DNA of 64,000 nucleotides from Nitrosospira sp. (GCA_026399575.1 JAPLQS010000021.1:1-64000); one strand, 5' to 3'. Positions 32,777-42,185 are shown, counted from the stretch's first letter. Notes: generated by a model from the sequence alone, not told the origin. Made by a program: numbers and translations.

Positions 32777-34396
32777 ATGATTAATTCCACTCCCGTCTAC
32801 ACTGCTGCCGAGATCCGTGCCATCGAGCGGCTTGCCACCACTCTGCCTGCTTCACCTGCCCCGCCGATACAGCGAGGAGCGAAGCAGGATCAAGGGCAGG
32901 AGGCGGGGCTACGGTACGCTTCCCGCGAGCGGGCGACTTCGTCGCTAACGAGTCCGCGTACCTTGATGGAAAAAGCCGGCCTGGCTGCTGCCGAAATTGC
33001 ACGCGACCGGCTGCTCACCGATGACCGCAACGCGGTGCTGGTGCTGGCCGGCCCCGGCAACAACGGCGGCGATGCCTTTGTCGTCGCCCGCCATCTGCAA
33101 GCCTGGTGGTTCAAGGTCACGCTGGTATTCAGCGGCGAACGCGAGCGCCTGTCCGCTGATGCCAAACAGGCGCTGGATGCCTGGCTGGCTGCAGGCGGCG
33201 AGATCCTGACCGAAATTCCCGCAGATAAAGCCTGGGATGCAGTGATAGACGGGTTGTTCGGCATCGGTCTCGAACGCGATCTGGCAGACAAATACCTGGA
33301 ACTCGTTAATGCGGTCAACCGCATGCATCTGCCAGTACTCGCGCTTGACATCCCGAGCGGCCTGGGCAGCGACGATGGCAACGTTTATGGTGCGGCGATT
33401 CATGCCGCCGTGACGGTCACGTTCATCGGCTTCAAACCCGGCCTGCTGACTCAGTATGGTCCTGACTATTGTGGCGAAGTTTTACTGCGCACGCTTGATC
33501 TTGAGCCACCTTCCCTGATTGAACCCCATGCCTGGAAACTGGATCAGGCTTACGCGCAGAAACTGCTGCCGCCGCCGCGCTCCGCCAACAGTCATAAAGG
33601 CATGTTCGGCAGCGTCGGCATCATCGGTGGTGCGGCCGGGATGGTGGGGGCGGCGTTTCTGGCCGGAACCGCCGCGCTGAAACTGGGTGCAGGGCGTGTC
33701 TATCTCGGCTTGATGGCTGCTGACGCGCCGGGTGTGAACACCGCACAGCCGGAATTGATGCTGCGCCCGGTGCACGAGCTGTTCAAACTCGATCACCTCA
33801 GCTGCCTGGTCGTCGGCCCCGGTCTGGGCATGGAACCCGACGCTCATTTCTGGCTGGGCAGCGCGCTGGAATCTGCGCTGCCGCTGGTGCTGGACGCCGA
33901 TGCGCTGAACCTGATCGCCACCCATTCCCGGTTGGCCGGCCTGCTGCGCGCACGCGCGGCCGCTGCCATCCTCACCCCGCATGCCGCAGAAGCTGCGCGG
34001 CTGCTCGACACCGACACAATGACGATACAGCGTGACCGCATGGCCGCTGCGGCCAGACTGGCGCAGCGTTTCAACTGCTGTGTGGTGCTGAAAGGCGCCG
34101 GCAGCATCTGTGCTACGCCCGATGGCAGACGTTACCTCAACACCAGCGGCAATCCAGGTCTGAGCAGCGCGGGAACAGGCGACGTGCTGTCCGGCATCAT
34201 CGGCGCTTTGCTGGCGCAGGGGCTGAGTGCGGAGAATGCGCTGCTGCTGGCGGTTTATCTGCATGGCGCGGCGGCAGATGCGCTGCTGCAAGCGCACGGC
34301 GGCCCGATAGGAATGACTGCGTCGGAAATCACCGATGCGGCGCGCAGCCTGTTAAATCAATGGATCAACAATCAGCGTTTCCGCAATCCGAACTGA
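32777..34396 (+). CDS. nnr: Bifunctional NAD(P)HX epimerase/dehydratase
   Basis: 539 residues. The N-terminal epimerase (YjeF_N) has VLVLAGPGNNGGDAFVVARHL and LALDIPSGLGSDDG. The C-terminal ADP-dependent dehydratase has GSVGIIGGAAGMVGAAFLAG, VVGPGLG, LVLDADALNL, ILTPHAAEAARLL, VVLKGAGS and NPGLSSAGTGDVLSGIIGALLAQG. It repairs hydrated NAD(P)H. Between the first helix (AEIRAIERLA) and LMEKAGLAAAEIA there are about 35 extra residues, unusually rich in Arg, Gln and Ser, encoded partly by the repeat at 32859-32910. It is divergent from purL, and its stop is 12 nt before the carbonic anhydrase start. Confidence 0.95.
   Translation: MINSTPVYTAAEIRAIERLATTLPASPAPPIQRGAKQDQGQEAGLRYASRERATSSLTSPRTLMEKAGLAAAEIARDRLLTDDRNAVLVLAGPGNNGGDAFVVARHLQAWWFKVTLVFSGERERLSADAKQALDAWLAAGGEILTEIPADKAWDAVIDGLFGIGLERDLADKYLELVNAVNRMHLPVLALDIPSGLGSDDGNVYGAAIHAAVTVTFIGFKPGLLTQYGPDYCGEVLLRTLDLEPPSLIEPHAWKLDQAYAQKLLPPPRSANSHKGMFGSVGIIGGAAGMVGAAFLAGTAALKLGAGRVYLGLMAADAPGVNTAQPELMLRPVHELFKLDHLSCLVVGPGLGMEPDAHFWLGSALESALPLVLDADALNLIATHSRLAGLLRARAAAAILTPHAAEAARLLDTDTMTIQRDRMAAAARLAQRFNCCVVLKGAGSICATPDGRRYLNTSGNPGLSSAGTGDVLSGIIGALLAQGLSAENALLLAVYLHGAAADALLQAHGGPIGMTASEITDAARSLLNQWINNQRFRNPN
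32859..32910 (+). repeat. GC-rich dispersed repeat, copy inside nnr
   Basis: It starts CCCCGCC (32859-32865) and ends GGCGGGG (32902-32908), an inverted pair enclosing GGAGCGAAGC. The 38 bp from 32873 align without gaps to the minus strand of 28701-28738 in purL (29 of 38 identical). It codes for an insertion in the epimerase domain that relatives lack. Confidence 0.65.
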
Positions 34397-34410
34397 AAGG
34401 AACTCTCAGC

Positions 34411-35187
34411 ATGTGCCATCGGTGTGACCAAAGAAATAATGATCAGCAGAATTCCAGACAAGATCCAAGCAAGCGCTCATTTCTCAAACTGACTGCAGCT
34501 TCCGCCATCGGCTTGGGTTTTGCCGGCACGGGCATTGCAACAGCCCAGGAAAAAAAAGCCGCCAAGACTTACAGCAAAGCCCCGCCCAAACCTGAAAACG
34601 TACTGACACCCGACCAGGCTCTGGAAAGGTTGATGGAAGGTAACGAGCGTTATGTCGCCGGCAAATCAATGCCGCTGGATTTCCATGACGTTCAAGACTC
34701 TCTGGTCAAAGGACAGAATCCCTACGCCACCATCCTGGGTTGCTCCGATTCCAGAGTCAGCCCTGAACATTGCTTTGATGAAGCCCAGGGCGATCTGTTT
34801 GTAGCCCGAGGCGCGGGCAATTATCTGACGAACGACAATGTGGCCACACTGGAGTATTCAGTCGTCGTATTGAATACGCCGCTGATCATGGTGCTGGGTC
34901 ATGAAAGTTGCGGCGCGGTCAAAGCGGCGATAGATGCCGTTGACCATCATAAAGATTTCCCTGGGCATATCCAATTATTGGCCAGCGCGATAGCACCCGC
35001 AGTCAGGGCAGTCAGCGATACTTCCAGCAGTCGCCTGCTCAATGTGACCAAGCAAAACGTCATCATGACAGTCGAAAGACTCAGAACCAAAACACCCATT
35101 CTGGATAACTATCACGACCAGAAGAAAATTCGGGTGGTCGGCGGCTTGTATCACCTGGATACCGGCAGGGTCGAGCTGATCGCTTAA
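34411..35187 (+). CDS. Exported beta-class carbonic anhydrase
   Basis: About 258 residues. The beta-CA zinc ligands are clear: Cys and the Asp-Arg dyad in GCSDSRVSPEH, then His and Cys in GHESCGAVKAA. It hydrates CO2 to bicarbonate. The N-terminus has a Tat-like signal, SKRSFLKLTAASAIGLGFAG, in which the usual twin Arg is Lys-Arg, so periplasmic location is likely. The ATG at 34411 has GAAAGGA 9 nt upstream; an in-frame ATG at 34360 lies inside nnr and is rejected. It probably shares a transcript with nnr and converges with recN, 7 bp away. Confidence 0.9.
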   Translation: MCHRCDQRNNDQQNSRQDPSKRSFLKLTAASAIGLGFAGTGIATAQEKKAAKTYSKAPPKPENVLTPDQALERLMEGNERYVAGKSMPLDFHDVQDSLVKGQNPYATILGCSDSRVSPEHCFDEAQGDLFVARGAGNYLTNDNVATLEYSVVVLNTPLIMVLGHESCGAVKAAIDAVDHHKDFPGHIQLLASAIAPAVRAVSDTSSSRLLNVTKQNVIMTVERLRTKTPILDNYHDQKKIRVVGGLYHLDTGRVELIA

Positions 35188-35194
35188 GGAATCG

Positions 35195-36880
35195 CTAACC
35201 TTTGCTCTGCAACTGCAACATTTCGGCGGCGTGCTGGCGCGTGGTTGCGGTGATTTTCACACCGCCCAGCATGCGGGCAATTTCTTCGATGCGCTGCTGC
35301 GGATCAAGCACGGTGATGCGGCTGGTTATTTTCCCGCCGTTGTCCGGATCGGCCGATTTCATGACCTGCCATTGCTGATCTGCCGCTGACGCGACTTGCG
35401 CCAGATGGGTGACGCACATCACCTGGCGCTCCTCTCCGAGTTTTTTCAGCATGGCACCGGTTATTTCCGCCACACGTCCGCCGATGCCGGCATCCACTTC
35501 ATCGAATATCAGCGTCGGCGCCGTGCCGATCTTGCTGGTGATGACCTGTATCGCCAGACTGATGCGCGACAACTCGCCACCGGAAGCAACTTTCGCCAGC
35601 GGTCTTAACGGCAGTCCCTGATGCGCGGAAACCTGGAACTCGATTTGTTCCATGCCATGTGCGTTGCCCTGTGCCAGCGGCAGTAACGCCACGGCGAACT
35701 CTCCGCCCGTCATCGCCAGAGTCTGCATCGCGGCGCTGACCTGCTGCGCCAGCGTCCTGGCTGCCTTGTCTCTGGCCGCAGTCAGTTTCCTCGCAAGCTT
35801 GAGATATTCCTCCCTGGCCGCCGTTTCTTCTTTCGCCAGCGCCTCACCATCGCCGCCCTGGGTCAACTCTTCCAGGCGCCCAGTGGATGTTGCCAGCAGA
35901 TAGGGCAATTCGTCGGGGGTCACGCGATATTTTCTGGCGGCGGCATGAATCGCGGTCAGGCGCTGCTCCATCTCCTGCAGGCGCTGCGGATCAAGATCAA
36001 GGCGCTGCTGATAATGTCCCAGTTCGTACACCGCTTCCTGTAACTGAATCTGCGCCGACTCCAGCAAATCGAGCACAGTTCTAAGACTGCTGTCGTAATC
36101 CAGCAGACTCTGCAGTCGGGCGATGACCGAGTTGATTTGTGCCAGTGAGGCCAATTCGCCTTCCGACAGAATCTCCAGTCCCATCTGCGTTGCTTCCAGC
36201 AGGCTGGCAGCATGCGACAAGCGGCTGTGATCGGCTTGCAGGGCCTGCCACTCACCGGGTGAAAAATTCAGCGTGGCGAGTTCGCGCACCTGCCATTGCA
36301 GTTGTTCGCGCTCCTGCAGAAATGCGGCGGCGTTCTGCTCCCAGGCTGTACGCCGCTGCTGCAAGCTCTGCCAGCGGCGATAGGCTGCAGCCACCATCTG
36401 CACCAATTCGCGGCTGCCGCAAAAGGCATCGAGCAGGTCCCGCTGCGCTTCGTTGCGCAGCAGGGATTGATGCGCATGCTGACCGTGGATATCGATCAGT
36501 TGCTCCCCCGCCGCGCGCAACTGCTGCAGGGTGGCGGAACGGCCGTTGATGAAGCTGCGCGAACGTCCGCTGGCGTCTATCACGCGACGTAGCAGACAGG
36601 TACCGCTGTCATCGCCATCGTTGTCCAGATCGTTTTCGCGCAACCAGTCTGCCAGTCCCGGCAATCCGCTCACGTCAAACTCCGCGCTGATTTCGGCACG
36701 TTCGCAGCCATTGCGTATCTGCCCCGCTTCACCGCGCTCGCCCAAGGCAAGTGACAGCGCATCGATCAGAATGGATTTGCCCGCGCCGGTTTCGCCGGTG
36801 AGCACGGTGAAGCCGGGGGGAAATTCCAGTTCCACCCGGTCAACGATGACAAAATCCTGGATGCTCAAAAATCTCAGCAT
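35195..36880 (-). CDS. recN: DNA repair ATPase RecN
   Basis: 561 residues of an SMC-like protein. The N-terminal Walker A is GETGAGKSILIDAL, followed by long coiled-coil arms and the C-terminal signature ASGGELSRISLAIQ with Walker B TLIFDEVDAGIGG. RecN acts in double-strand-break repair by holding DNA ends or sisters together. The ATG at 36880 fits the family N-terminus MLRFLSIQDFVIVDRVELEF. It follows nadK after 16 bp, an arrangement seen in many Proteobacteria. Confidence 0.97.
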   Translation of the reverse strand: MLRFLSIQDFVIVDRVELEFPPGFTVLTGETGAGKSILIDALSLALGERGEAGQIRNGCERAEISAEFDVSGLPGLADWLRENDLDNDGDDSGTCLLRRVIDASGRSRSFINGRSATLQQLRAAGEQLIDIHGQHAHQSLLRNEAQRDLLDAFCGSRELVQMVAAAYRRWQSLQQRRTAWEQNAAAFLQEREQLQWQVRELATLNFSPGEWQALQADHSRLSHAASLLEATQMGLEILSEGELASLAQINSVIARLQSLLDYDSSLRTVLDLLESAQIQLQEAVYELGHYQQRLDLDPQRLQEMEQRLTAIHAAARKYRVTPDELPYLLATSTGRLEELTQGGDGEALAKEETAAREEYLKLARKLTAARDKAARTLAQQVSAAMQTLAMTGGEFAVALLPLAQGNAHGMEQIEFQVSAHQGLPLRPLAKVASGGELSRISLAIQVITSKIGTAPTLIFDEVDAGIGGRVAEITGAMLKKLGEERQVMCVTHLAQVASAADQQWQVMKSADPDNGGKITSRITVLDPQQRIEEIARMLGGVKITATTRQHAAEMLQLQSKG

Positions 36881-36896
36881 GGTGGGAGATTCATGC

Positions 36897-37775
36897 CTAT
36901 TTTTGCGGAAAACCGCTCCAGCCGAGTTTCTCGCGCAGCATGCGGTAATAGCTGTGATCGGCGGAATGCAGCAATCTCACCGTGTGCGGGGAACGCCGCA
37001 CGACAACCTTGTCATTCTCCTGCAAATCAAAATGGAAATGACTGTCGGAATGAACACGCGCATCCGCAGTACGGTGCATCAGGATTTCAACGATGGCATC
37101 AGGCCCTACGACGATGGGACGATTACTCAGGGTATGCGGACTCACCGGCACCAGTGTAATCAGGTCAAGGCTGGGGTGCAGGATGGGTCCGCCCGATGAC
37201 AAGGCATAAGCGGTGGAACCCGTAGGCGTGGCTACAATCAGACCATCGGCGCGCAGCGAGTAAACGTATTCGCCGTTGATATGCACCTCGAATTCGATCA
37301 TGCTGCCGCCGCTGCCCCGGTTCACCGCCACATCGTTTAATGCCAGCGCACCGAATACGCTGGCTTCATTGCGCATGACCTCGGCCGACAGCAACATGCG
37401 CCGCTCGGTAACATAGCGGCCATCGAGCATGGCGCCGACCGTTTCCAGCATGGTGTCGATGGAAAGATCGGTGAGAAAACCAAGCCGCCCCTGATTGATC
37501 CCGACCAGCGGCACGTCGAACGGCGCGAGCTTGCGCGCGATATTGAGCATGGTACCGTCACCACCCAGAACAATGGCAAGATCGGCGCGCGCACCGATCT
37601 CCTCCAGCGCAAGGGCGGGATACGCTGTTGCTGTTACTTCGGAGGCGGTGAGGCAATCCAGCAGCACTTCCAGATTGCGGCTTTGCAGATATTGCCCCAG
37701 ACGCAACAGTGGCGCCACGATTTCCGGATTCTTATGCTTGCCGATCAGGGCTATGGTTTTGAATGGAGAACTCAT
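36897..37775 (-). CDS. nadK: NAD kinase
   Basis: About 292 residues. The GGDGTML motif (about residue 72), NQGRLGFLTD, and the substrate segments LALNDVAVNRG and VATPTGSTAYALSSGGPI identify ATP-NAD kinase, which makes NADP. The ATG at 37775 is preferred to the GTG directly before it. It forms an operon with recN. Its upstream region is shared with the divergent hrcA and contains a dispersed short repeat. Confidence 0.97.
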   Translation of the reverse strand: MSSPFKTIALIGKHKNPEIVAPLLRLGQYLQSRNLEVLLDCLTASEVTATAYPALALEEIGARADLAIVLGGDGTMLNIARKLAPFDVPLVGINQGRLGFLTDLSIDTMLETVGAMLDGRYVTERRMLLSAEVMRNEASVFGALALNDVAVNRGSGGSMIEFEVHINGEYVYSLRADGLIVATPTGSTAYALSSGGPILHPSLDLITLVPVSPHTLSNRPIVVGPDAIVEILMHRTADARVHSDSHFHFDLQENDKVVVRRSPHTVRLLHSADHSYYRMLREKLGWSGFPQK

Positions 37776-37950
37776 CACTGGATATGAATAATTATTGAGC
37801 CGCAGGCCAGCCAGCTATTTGTTGTAAAACAACGTTCTCAAGATTAAACCATATCGGGCTGGGGGTGACAAAGAATTCTGAGAATTATGGGTGCCCACCC
37901 CTTCTTTGTCCGCATCCCGGGGAGTATCTGCACAAATCCCGCGCGGGCAC

Positions 37951-37979
37951 GACGGAAGACTTGCTCAGCGGTTCCCTGG
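37951..37979 (+). repeat. Short dispersed repeat, copy A (hrcA upstream)
   Basis: Core ACTTGCTCAGCGGTTCCCTGG at 37959-37979. Related copies are at 45666-45684 (same strand) and 40181-40207 (opposite strand). This copy lies 15 bp before the hrcA ATG and would include its -35 region. Confidence 0.6.
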
Positions 37980-37987
37980 TGTAGAAT
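37961..37987 (+). promoter_or_regulatory. Candidate hrcA promoter, possibly giving a leaderless mRNA
   Basis: TTGCTC (37961-37966) and TAGAAT (37982-37987) are 15 nt apart; shifting the -35 by two bases gives 17 nt. The -10 box ends 6 nt before the ATG and no ribosome site is visible, so the transcript may start at or next to the start codon. The -35 lies in the dispersed repeat. No CIRCE site was seen here. Confidence 0.35.
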
Positions 37988-37993
37988 AAGCAC

Positions 37994-39016
37994 ATGCTCA
38001 ACCAACGCGCCCAAATCCTGCTCAAGACTCTGGTCGAACGCTATATCACCGAAGGCCAGCCGGTGGGTTCCCGCTCGCTTTCCAAATTCTCCGGACTGGA
38101 TCTGAGTCCCGCCACCATCCGCAACGTGATGGCTGACCTGGAGGAAATGGGTTTTGTTACCAGCCCCCATACCTCTGCCGGGCGTATACCGACTCCGCGC
38201 GGCTACCGTTTTTTTGTCGACACGTTGCTGGTGGTCAAACCGCTGGACAGTGTCGAAATCCATCACCTGGAAGACCAGTTGCATCTGGACAATCCGTCAC
38301 GGCTGATCAATTCCGCTTCACAACTGTTGTCGGAATTGACACGCTTTGCCGGGGTGGTGGTTACTCCCAAGCGCAGCAGCGGTGCGGTATTCCGTTATAT
38401 CGAGTTCATGGCGTTATCGGAGAAACGCATTCTGTTGATCATCGTCACGCCTGAAGGTGATGTGCAGAACCGGGTACTTTTCACCGACAGAATCTATAGC
38501 TCAACCGAATTGATTGAAGCAGCGAATTTCATCAACCAGAATTATGCCGGTTGCGACCTGGATGAAATCCGCAGCCGCCTCCAGAACGAGTTGAAAAAAT
38601 TGCGCCACGACATGACCGACCTCATGACTGCAGCCATCGAGGTGGGCGGGGATGCGATCAGGGAGAGCAGCGATGCCGTGGTGGTGGCGGGCGAACGCAA
38701 GCTGCTGGATGTGCATGATCTGGCCGGCAACATGACCAGCCTGAAAAAACTGTTTGATCTGTTCGAGCGCAAAACCGCGTTGCTGCAATTGCTGGAACTC
38801 AGCCGCCAGGCGCAAGGCGTACAGATTTTCATCGGCGGCGAATCGGGCGTGGTGACACTGGATGAATTCAGTGTAGTCACTGCCCCTTACGAAGTGGATG
38901 GAATAATCGTCGGCACCGTCGGCGTGGTTGGGCCCACGCGCATGGCTTACGAGCGCATCATTCCAATCGTGGATGTGACTGCCAGGCTGCTGTCCAGCGC
39001 ACTGTCGCAGCACTAG
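37994..39016 (+). CDS. hrcA: Heat-inducible transcription repressor HrcA
   Basis: 340 residues. The N-terminal winged helix has [26 protein letters not shown] and [33 protein letters not shown], the segment that binds CIRCE. A GAF-like dimerisation domain with an inserted dimerising segment follows (HITFIGGES-like: [10 protein letters not shown]). HrcA folds with GroEL help and represses groESL; its operator is at 3063-3089. hemH follows 59 bp later, an adjacency also found in other Betaproteobacteria. Confidence 0.97.
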   Translation: MLNQRAQILLKTLVERYITEGQPVGSRSLSKFSGLDLSPATIRNVMADLEEMGFVTSPHTSAGRIPTPRGYRFFVDTLLVVKPLDSVEIHHLEDQLHLDNPSRLINSASQLLSELTRFAGVVVTPKRSSGAVFRYIEFMALSEKRILLIIVTPEGDVQNRVLFTDRIYSSTELIEAANFINQNYAGCDLDEIRSRLQNELKKLRHDMTDLMTAAIEVGGDAIRESSDAVVVAGERKLLDVHDLAGNMTSLKKLFDLFERKTALLQLLELSRQAQGVQIFIGGESGVVTLDEFSVVTAPYEVDGIIVGTVGVVGPTRMAYERIIPIVDVTARLLSSALSQH

Positions 39017-39075
39017 ACTTCCGTTAGCCAAGTGTCATAGCGCAGACTATCTGCTCAATACTGGATACCAGACCC

Positions 39076-40170
39076 ATGTCGCCTGAACCCGCTTACCAGC
39101 ACGGCACACCCAGCCAGACCGGCATTCTGCTGATCAACCTTGGCACTCCCGCAGCCCCTACCGCCGAAGCGCTGCGGCCTTATCTCAAGCAATTCCTCAG
39201 TAACCCGCGCGTGGTGGAGATGCCACGCTGGCTGTGGTGGCCGATTTTGAACGGCATCATACTCAATACTCGCCCCAAAGAATCAGCCAGGAAATATGCG
39301 CAGGTCTGGATGCCGCAAGGCTCGCCATTGAAAGTGCATACCGAACGCCAGACCCGGCTGTTGCTGGACTTCCTGCAGGAACGCATCCAGCCCGTACCCG
39401 TGGTGGAGTACGCCATGAGCATAGGCAGCCCTTCGGTTGCCGAGGTGCTGAGGCGCATGCAACAGCAAGGCTGCGAGCGCATCCTGGTATTGCCGCTCTA
39501 TCCCCAGTATGCCGCCAGCAGCACCGCTTCGGCATTCGATGGCGTCTTCGCGGAACTGGAAAAAATGCGCAACGCACCCGCCATCCGCACAGTAAAGCAT
39601 TACCACGATCACCCCGGTTATATTGCCGCGCTGGCGCAGAATGTACGCGATTACTGGTTACGCGTTGACGGCGGCGGCAGACCCGACAAGCTGGTGATGA
39701 GTTTTCACGGCGTGCCACGTTTCACTCTGGACCAGGGTGATCCCTACCACTGCGAATGCCAGAAAACCGGGCGATTACTGGCCGAAGCGCTGGAACTGAA
39801 TGTCGACCAGTACCAGATCTGTTTCCAGTCGCGCTTTGGCAAGACCGAATGGTTGCGCCCTTACACCACGGAAACGCTGGAGCAGCTTGGTCAACAGCAC
39901 ACCCGCCGCGTGGACGTGGTCTGTCCCGGTTTCGTTTCCGACTGCCTCGAAACTCTGGAAGAAATCGCCATGGAAGGCAAAGCCCTTTTCGTTCAGGCTG
40001 GCGGCCACGAGTTTCATTACATCCCCTGCCTGAATGAACGCACCGACTGGATAGAGGCACTGGCCGACATTGCCCTCAGCAACCTGCAGGGCTGGCTGGG
40101 TCTGGAACAAGCAAAAGAAGAACTGGCTGGATCGCGGCAGCGGGCGCTGCAGCTGGGTGCCAAGGAGTGA
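39076..40170 (+). CDS. hemH: Ferrochelatase
   Basis: 364 residues. HemH inserts ferrous iron into protoporphyrin IX, the last step of haem synthesis. It begins with [14 protein letters not shown] and contains [27 protein letters not shown], the metal and catalytic His in [28 protein letters not shown] and [15 protein letters not shown]. It is the last conserved housekeeping gene before an accessory region. Confidence 0.97.
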   Translation: MSPEPAYQHGTPSQTGILLINLGTPAAPTAEALRPYLKQFLSNPRVVEMPRWLWWPILNGIILNTRPKESARKYAQVWMPQGSPLKVHTERQTRLLLDFLQERIQPVPVVEYAMSIGSPSVAEVLRRMQQQGCERILVLPLYPQYAASSTASAFDGVFAELEKMRNAPAIRTVKHYHDHPGYIAALAQNVRDYWLRVDGGGRPDKLVMSFHGVPRFTLDQGDPYHCECQKTGRLLAEALELNVDQYQICFQSRFGKTEWLRPYTTETLEQLGQQHTRRVDVVCPGFVSDCLETLEEIAMEGKALFVQAGGHEFHYIPCLNERTDWIEALADIALSNLQGWLGLEQAKEELAGSRQRALQLGAKE

Positions 40171-40180
40171 GCACAAAATG

Positions 40181-40207
40181 CCAAGGAACCGCTGAACAAG
40201 TTCCGCG
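40181..40207 (-). repeat. Short dispersed repeat, copy C (after hemH)
   Basis: On the minus strand this reads ACTTGTTCAGCGGTTCCTTGG and matches copy A and copy B almost exactly across 19-21 bp. It lies 10 bp after the hemH stop, at the left edge of the lipoprotein/sensor-kinase module. It is in the opposite orientation to copy B at the right edge. Confidence 0.6.
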
Positions 40208-40358
40208 TGAGGTATTTGTTGCTTGCGGTGCTTGCTCAAAGCTGAAACCAGTGTCACACAGCCCTGCATAGGAGCAAGGCTGCTGTGCCCATTAGAATCA
40301 CTTATGATCCAGACCGACTAAACTCGTCATCTTGACTGGTTCATGCGCCCACATACCT

Positions 40359-40841
40359 TTATAGGGTTTTGCCGGGATTCTCGATCTTGTCTGTAGAGTC
40401 TGGTCCAACCTTGGCCTTGTTTTCCCGGTTGTTTCGCTGGCTAGGTGTTTCTGCTGGGGCGGCATAATCGCGCTTCGCGAGTTCTGCCGCCCTTTCCCGG
40501 TGAAAGGAGGCTTCCTTCAGGTTCTCCCTTGCGGCTCGATCATAACTGCGAATCATAGCCGAAGTATGCGCCTGGAAAGTTTGCCCATTTGTGCCATAGA
40601 GATAACTTCTGTCCTCATAATGCTGCATCAGTTTCCTTTGCTCCTCTGCTTTTACCTGCATTTCTTTAGCAGAATTTTCATATTGCTTTACCAAATTATC
40701 GTGGTCAGCATAGGTTCTGGCATTCTGTGCCGCCTTGCTAATATCGGTATTTTGCGCCTCGAAAGAACCCAGTTGCGCGCAGGAGGCCAATAGACTCAGC
40801 ATAGATAAAACTGCGTAGAGTTTTCTTACATTTGTATTCAC
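40359..40841 (-). CDS. Small lipoprotein, paralogue A of a tandem triplet
   Basis: 160 residues. The signal peptide ends with lipobox LLASC (CAQLGSFE), followed by a charged helical region rich in Lys, Glu and Gln that looks like a coiled coil. The C-terminal third is highly conserved between the three copies (FHRERAAELAKRDYA, then ETPSQRNNRENKAK). The start is a GTG at 40841, set by a strong GAGGAG site 5 nt upstream. No family was recognised. A has the same layout as B and C, but its upstream DNA lacks the box shared by those two. Confidence 0.75.
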   Translation of the reverse strand: MNTNVRKLYAVLSMLSLLASCAQLGSFEAQNTDISKAAQNARTYADHDNLVKQYENSAKEMQVKAEEQRKLMQHYEDRSYLYGTNGQTFQAHTSAMIRSYDRAARENLKEASFHRERAAELAKRDYAAPAETPSQRNNRENKAKVGPDSTDKIENPGKTL

Positions 40842-40937
40842 AAAGTCTCCTCTTGTGAATTTGGTTAAGTAGAGAGTTGGAAAGTAGCGTGGTGACAGCC
40901 GGCACTGTTGCCTAACTCAGTGTCCGCCCGCATCCTT

Positions 40938-41417
40938 TTATAAGGCTTGGCCGGGACTCCCAATCTTGTCTGTGGAGTCTGGTCCGACCTTGGCTTTGTT
41001 TTCCCGGTTGTTTCTCTGGCTGGGTGTTTCTGCCGGGGTGGCGTAATCGCGCTTCGCGAGTTCCGAGGCCATTTTCCGGTGAAAGGAGACCTTGTTTAAG
41101 GCTTCTTCTGCAGCTCTCTCATGCCTGTTTACCATGGCCCAAGTGTGCGCATGAAGATCCTGACCCTGCCTGCCAAGATATTGGCTATGATTGTCATACT
41201 CTTCGAGTAATCTTTTCTTTTCTTCTACCTTTGCCAATATTTCCTTGGCCTTAACCTCATAATCTTTAGCCAAATTATCATGGTAGCTACGGGTCATCCC
41301 GATGTTCTGTGTTTCACTGCGGGTATCAGCATCCTGTAATTCGACAGCACCTAGCTGCGCGCAGGGAACCAACAGACTGAGTACAGATAGAATTGTAAAA
41401 AGTTTTTTCGTTTTCAT
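40938..41417 (-). CDS. Small lipoprotein, paralogue B of a tandem triplet
   Basis: About 159 residues from the ATG at 41417 (MKTKKLFTILSVLSLLVPC). The lipobox LLVPC has Pro at -1, an unusual residue at that position, followed by AQLGAVELQ. The helical middle is the most diverged of the three (YEVKAKEILAKVEEKKRLLEEY), but the last 50 residues are almost identical to A. A 58-bp box about 47 bp upstream is 90% identical to one before C. The in-frame extension to 41453 would precede the signal peptide and is rejected. Confidence 0.75.
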   Translation of the reverse strand: MKTKKLFTILSVLSLLVPCAQLGAVELQDADTRSETQNIGMTRSYHDNLAKDYEVKAKEILAKVEEKKRLLEEYDNHSQYLGRQGQDLHAHTWAMVNRHERAAEEALNKVSFHRKMASELAKRDYATPAETPSQRNNRENKAKVGPDSTDKIGSPGQAL

Positions 41418-41463
41418 GATAGTAAAACTCCAATTAAAATGGCACGACATCATCGTAACCCAA

Positions 41464-41521
41464 TCAACACTGCGGGTTATATTGGGGAAACCTTGGTTTT
41501 ATACTAAGGGAAACCATTAGA
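41464..41521 (-). promoter_or_regulatory. Shared upstream box of lipoprotein B
   Basis: 58 bp, 52 identical to 42246-42303 upstream of lipoprotein C. The invariant core covers 22 bp and includes two GGTTTC(C/T)C half-sites on the minus strand, spaced about 20 bp. The gene-proximal edge is 47 bp from the start. It is probably a promoter plus operator. The adjacent NarL-type regulator (42326) is the natural candidate to bind it, which is inference. Confidence 0.5.
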
Positions 41522-41735
41522 CAGCGTCTTGCGTGCAGACATGATCGTGGCGGATATAAACCCGAATAATCTATCCGACGACAGCATGAGGAGGAAACCA
41601 ACTAAAAATCTAGCGTCGTCAGCCTGTGACTGCAGCACTGCACAAAAACAAGACTGCCGTGCCCAATAAACACTCAATCTGACGTGGTCAGACTACCCTG
41701 GCATCTTGTCTGATCCAGTGCGCGGTCACATTCCT

Positions 41736-42185
41736 TTATAAGGCGTTGCCAGAGTTTTCAATTGAGTCTGTGGGGCCTGATCTGGCCTTGGCCTTGTTTT
41801 CCCGGTTGCTTCGTTGGCTGGGTGTTTCTACTGGGGTGGCGTATTCGCGCTTCGCGAGTTCCGCCGCCCTTTCCCGGTGAAAGGATGCTTCCTTCATATT
41901 TTCCCTTGAGGCTTGCTCGTAATAGCGGATATTAGCCGAAGTATGCGCCTGGAAGTCTTGCCCCTGTCTGCCATAGAGATAGCTTTTGTCTTCATAAGAC
42001 TGCAGCAGCTTCCTTTGCTCCCCTGCCTTTATCTGCATTTCTTTGGCCGTATTTTCATATTGCTTCGCCAAATTATCGTGGTCGGCATAGGTTCTGGCAT
42101 TCTGTACTTCGAAAGCACCTAGTTGTGCGCAGGAAGCCAATAGACCCAACATAGAAAAAACCGCGAAAAGTTTTCCCGTTTTCAT
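41736..42185 (-). CDS. Small lipoprotein, paralogue C of a tandem triplet
   Basis: About 149 residues from the ATG at 42185 (MKTGKLFAVFSMLGLLASC). It is closest to A in the middle (QNARTYADHDNLAKQYENTAKEMQ and EEQRKL-type helix), with the conserved C-terminal ETPSQRSNRENKAK. It is probably anchored to the outer membrane, since no Asp follows the lipid Cys. It lies between paralogue B and the response-regulator gene and has its own upstream box. Confidence 0.75.
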   Translation of the reverse strand: MKTGKLFAVFSMLGLLASCAQLGAFEVQNARTYADHDNLAKQYENTAKEMQIKAGEQRKLLQSYEDKSYLYGRQGQDFQAHTSANIRYYEQASRENMKEASFHRERAAELAKREYATPVETPSQRSNRENKAKARSGPTDSIENSGNAL

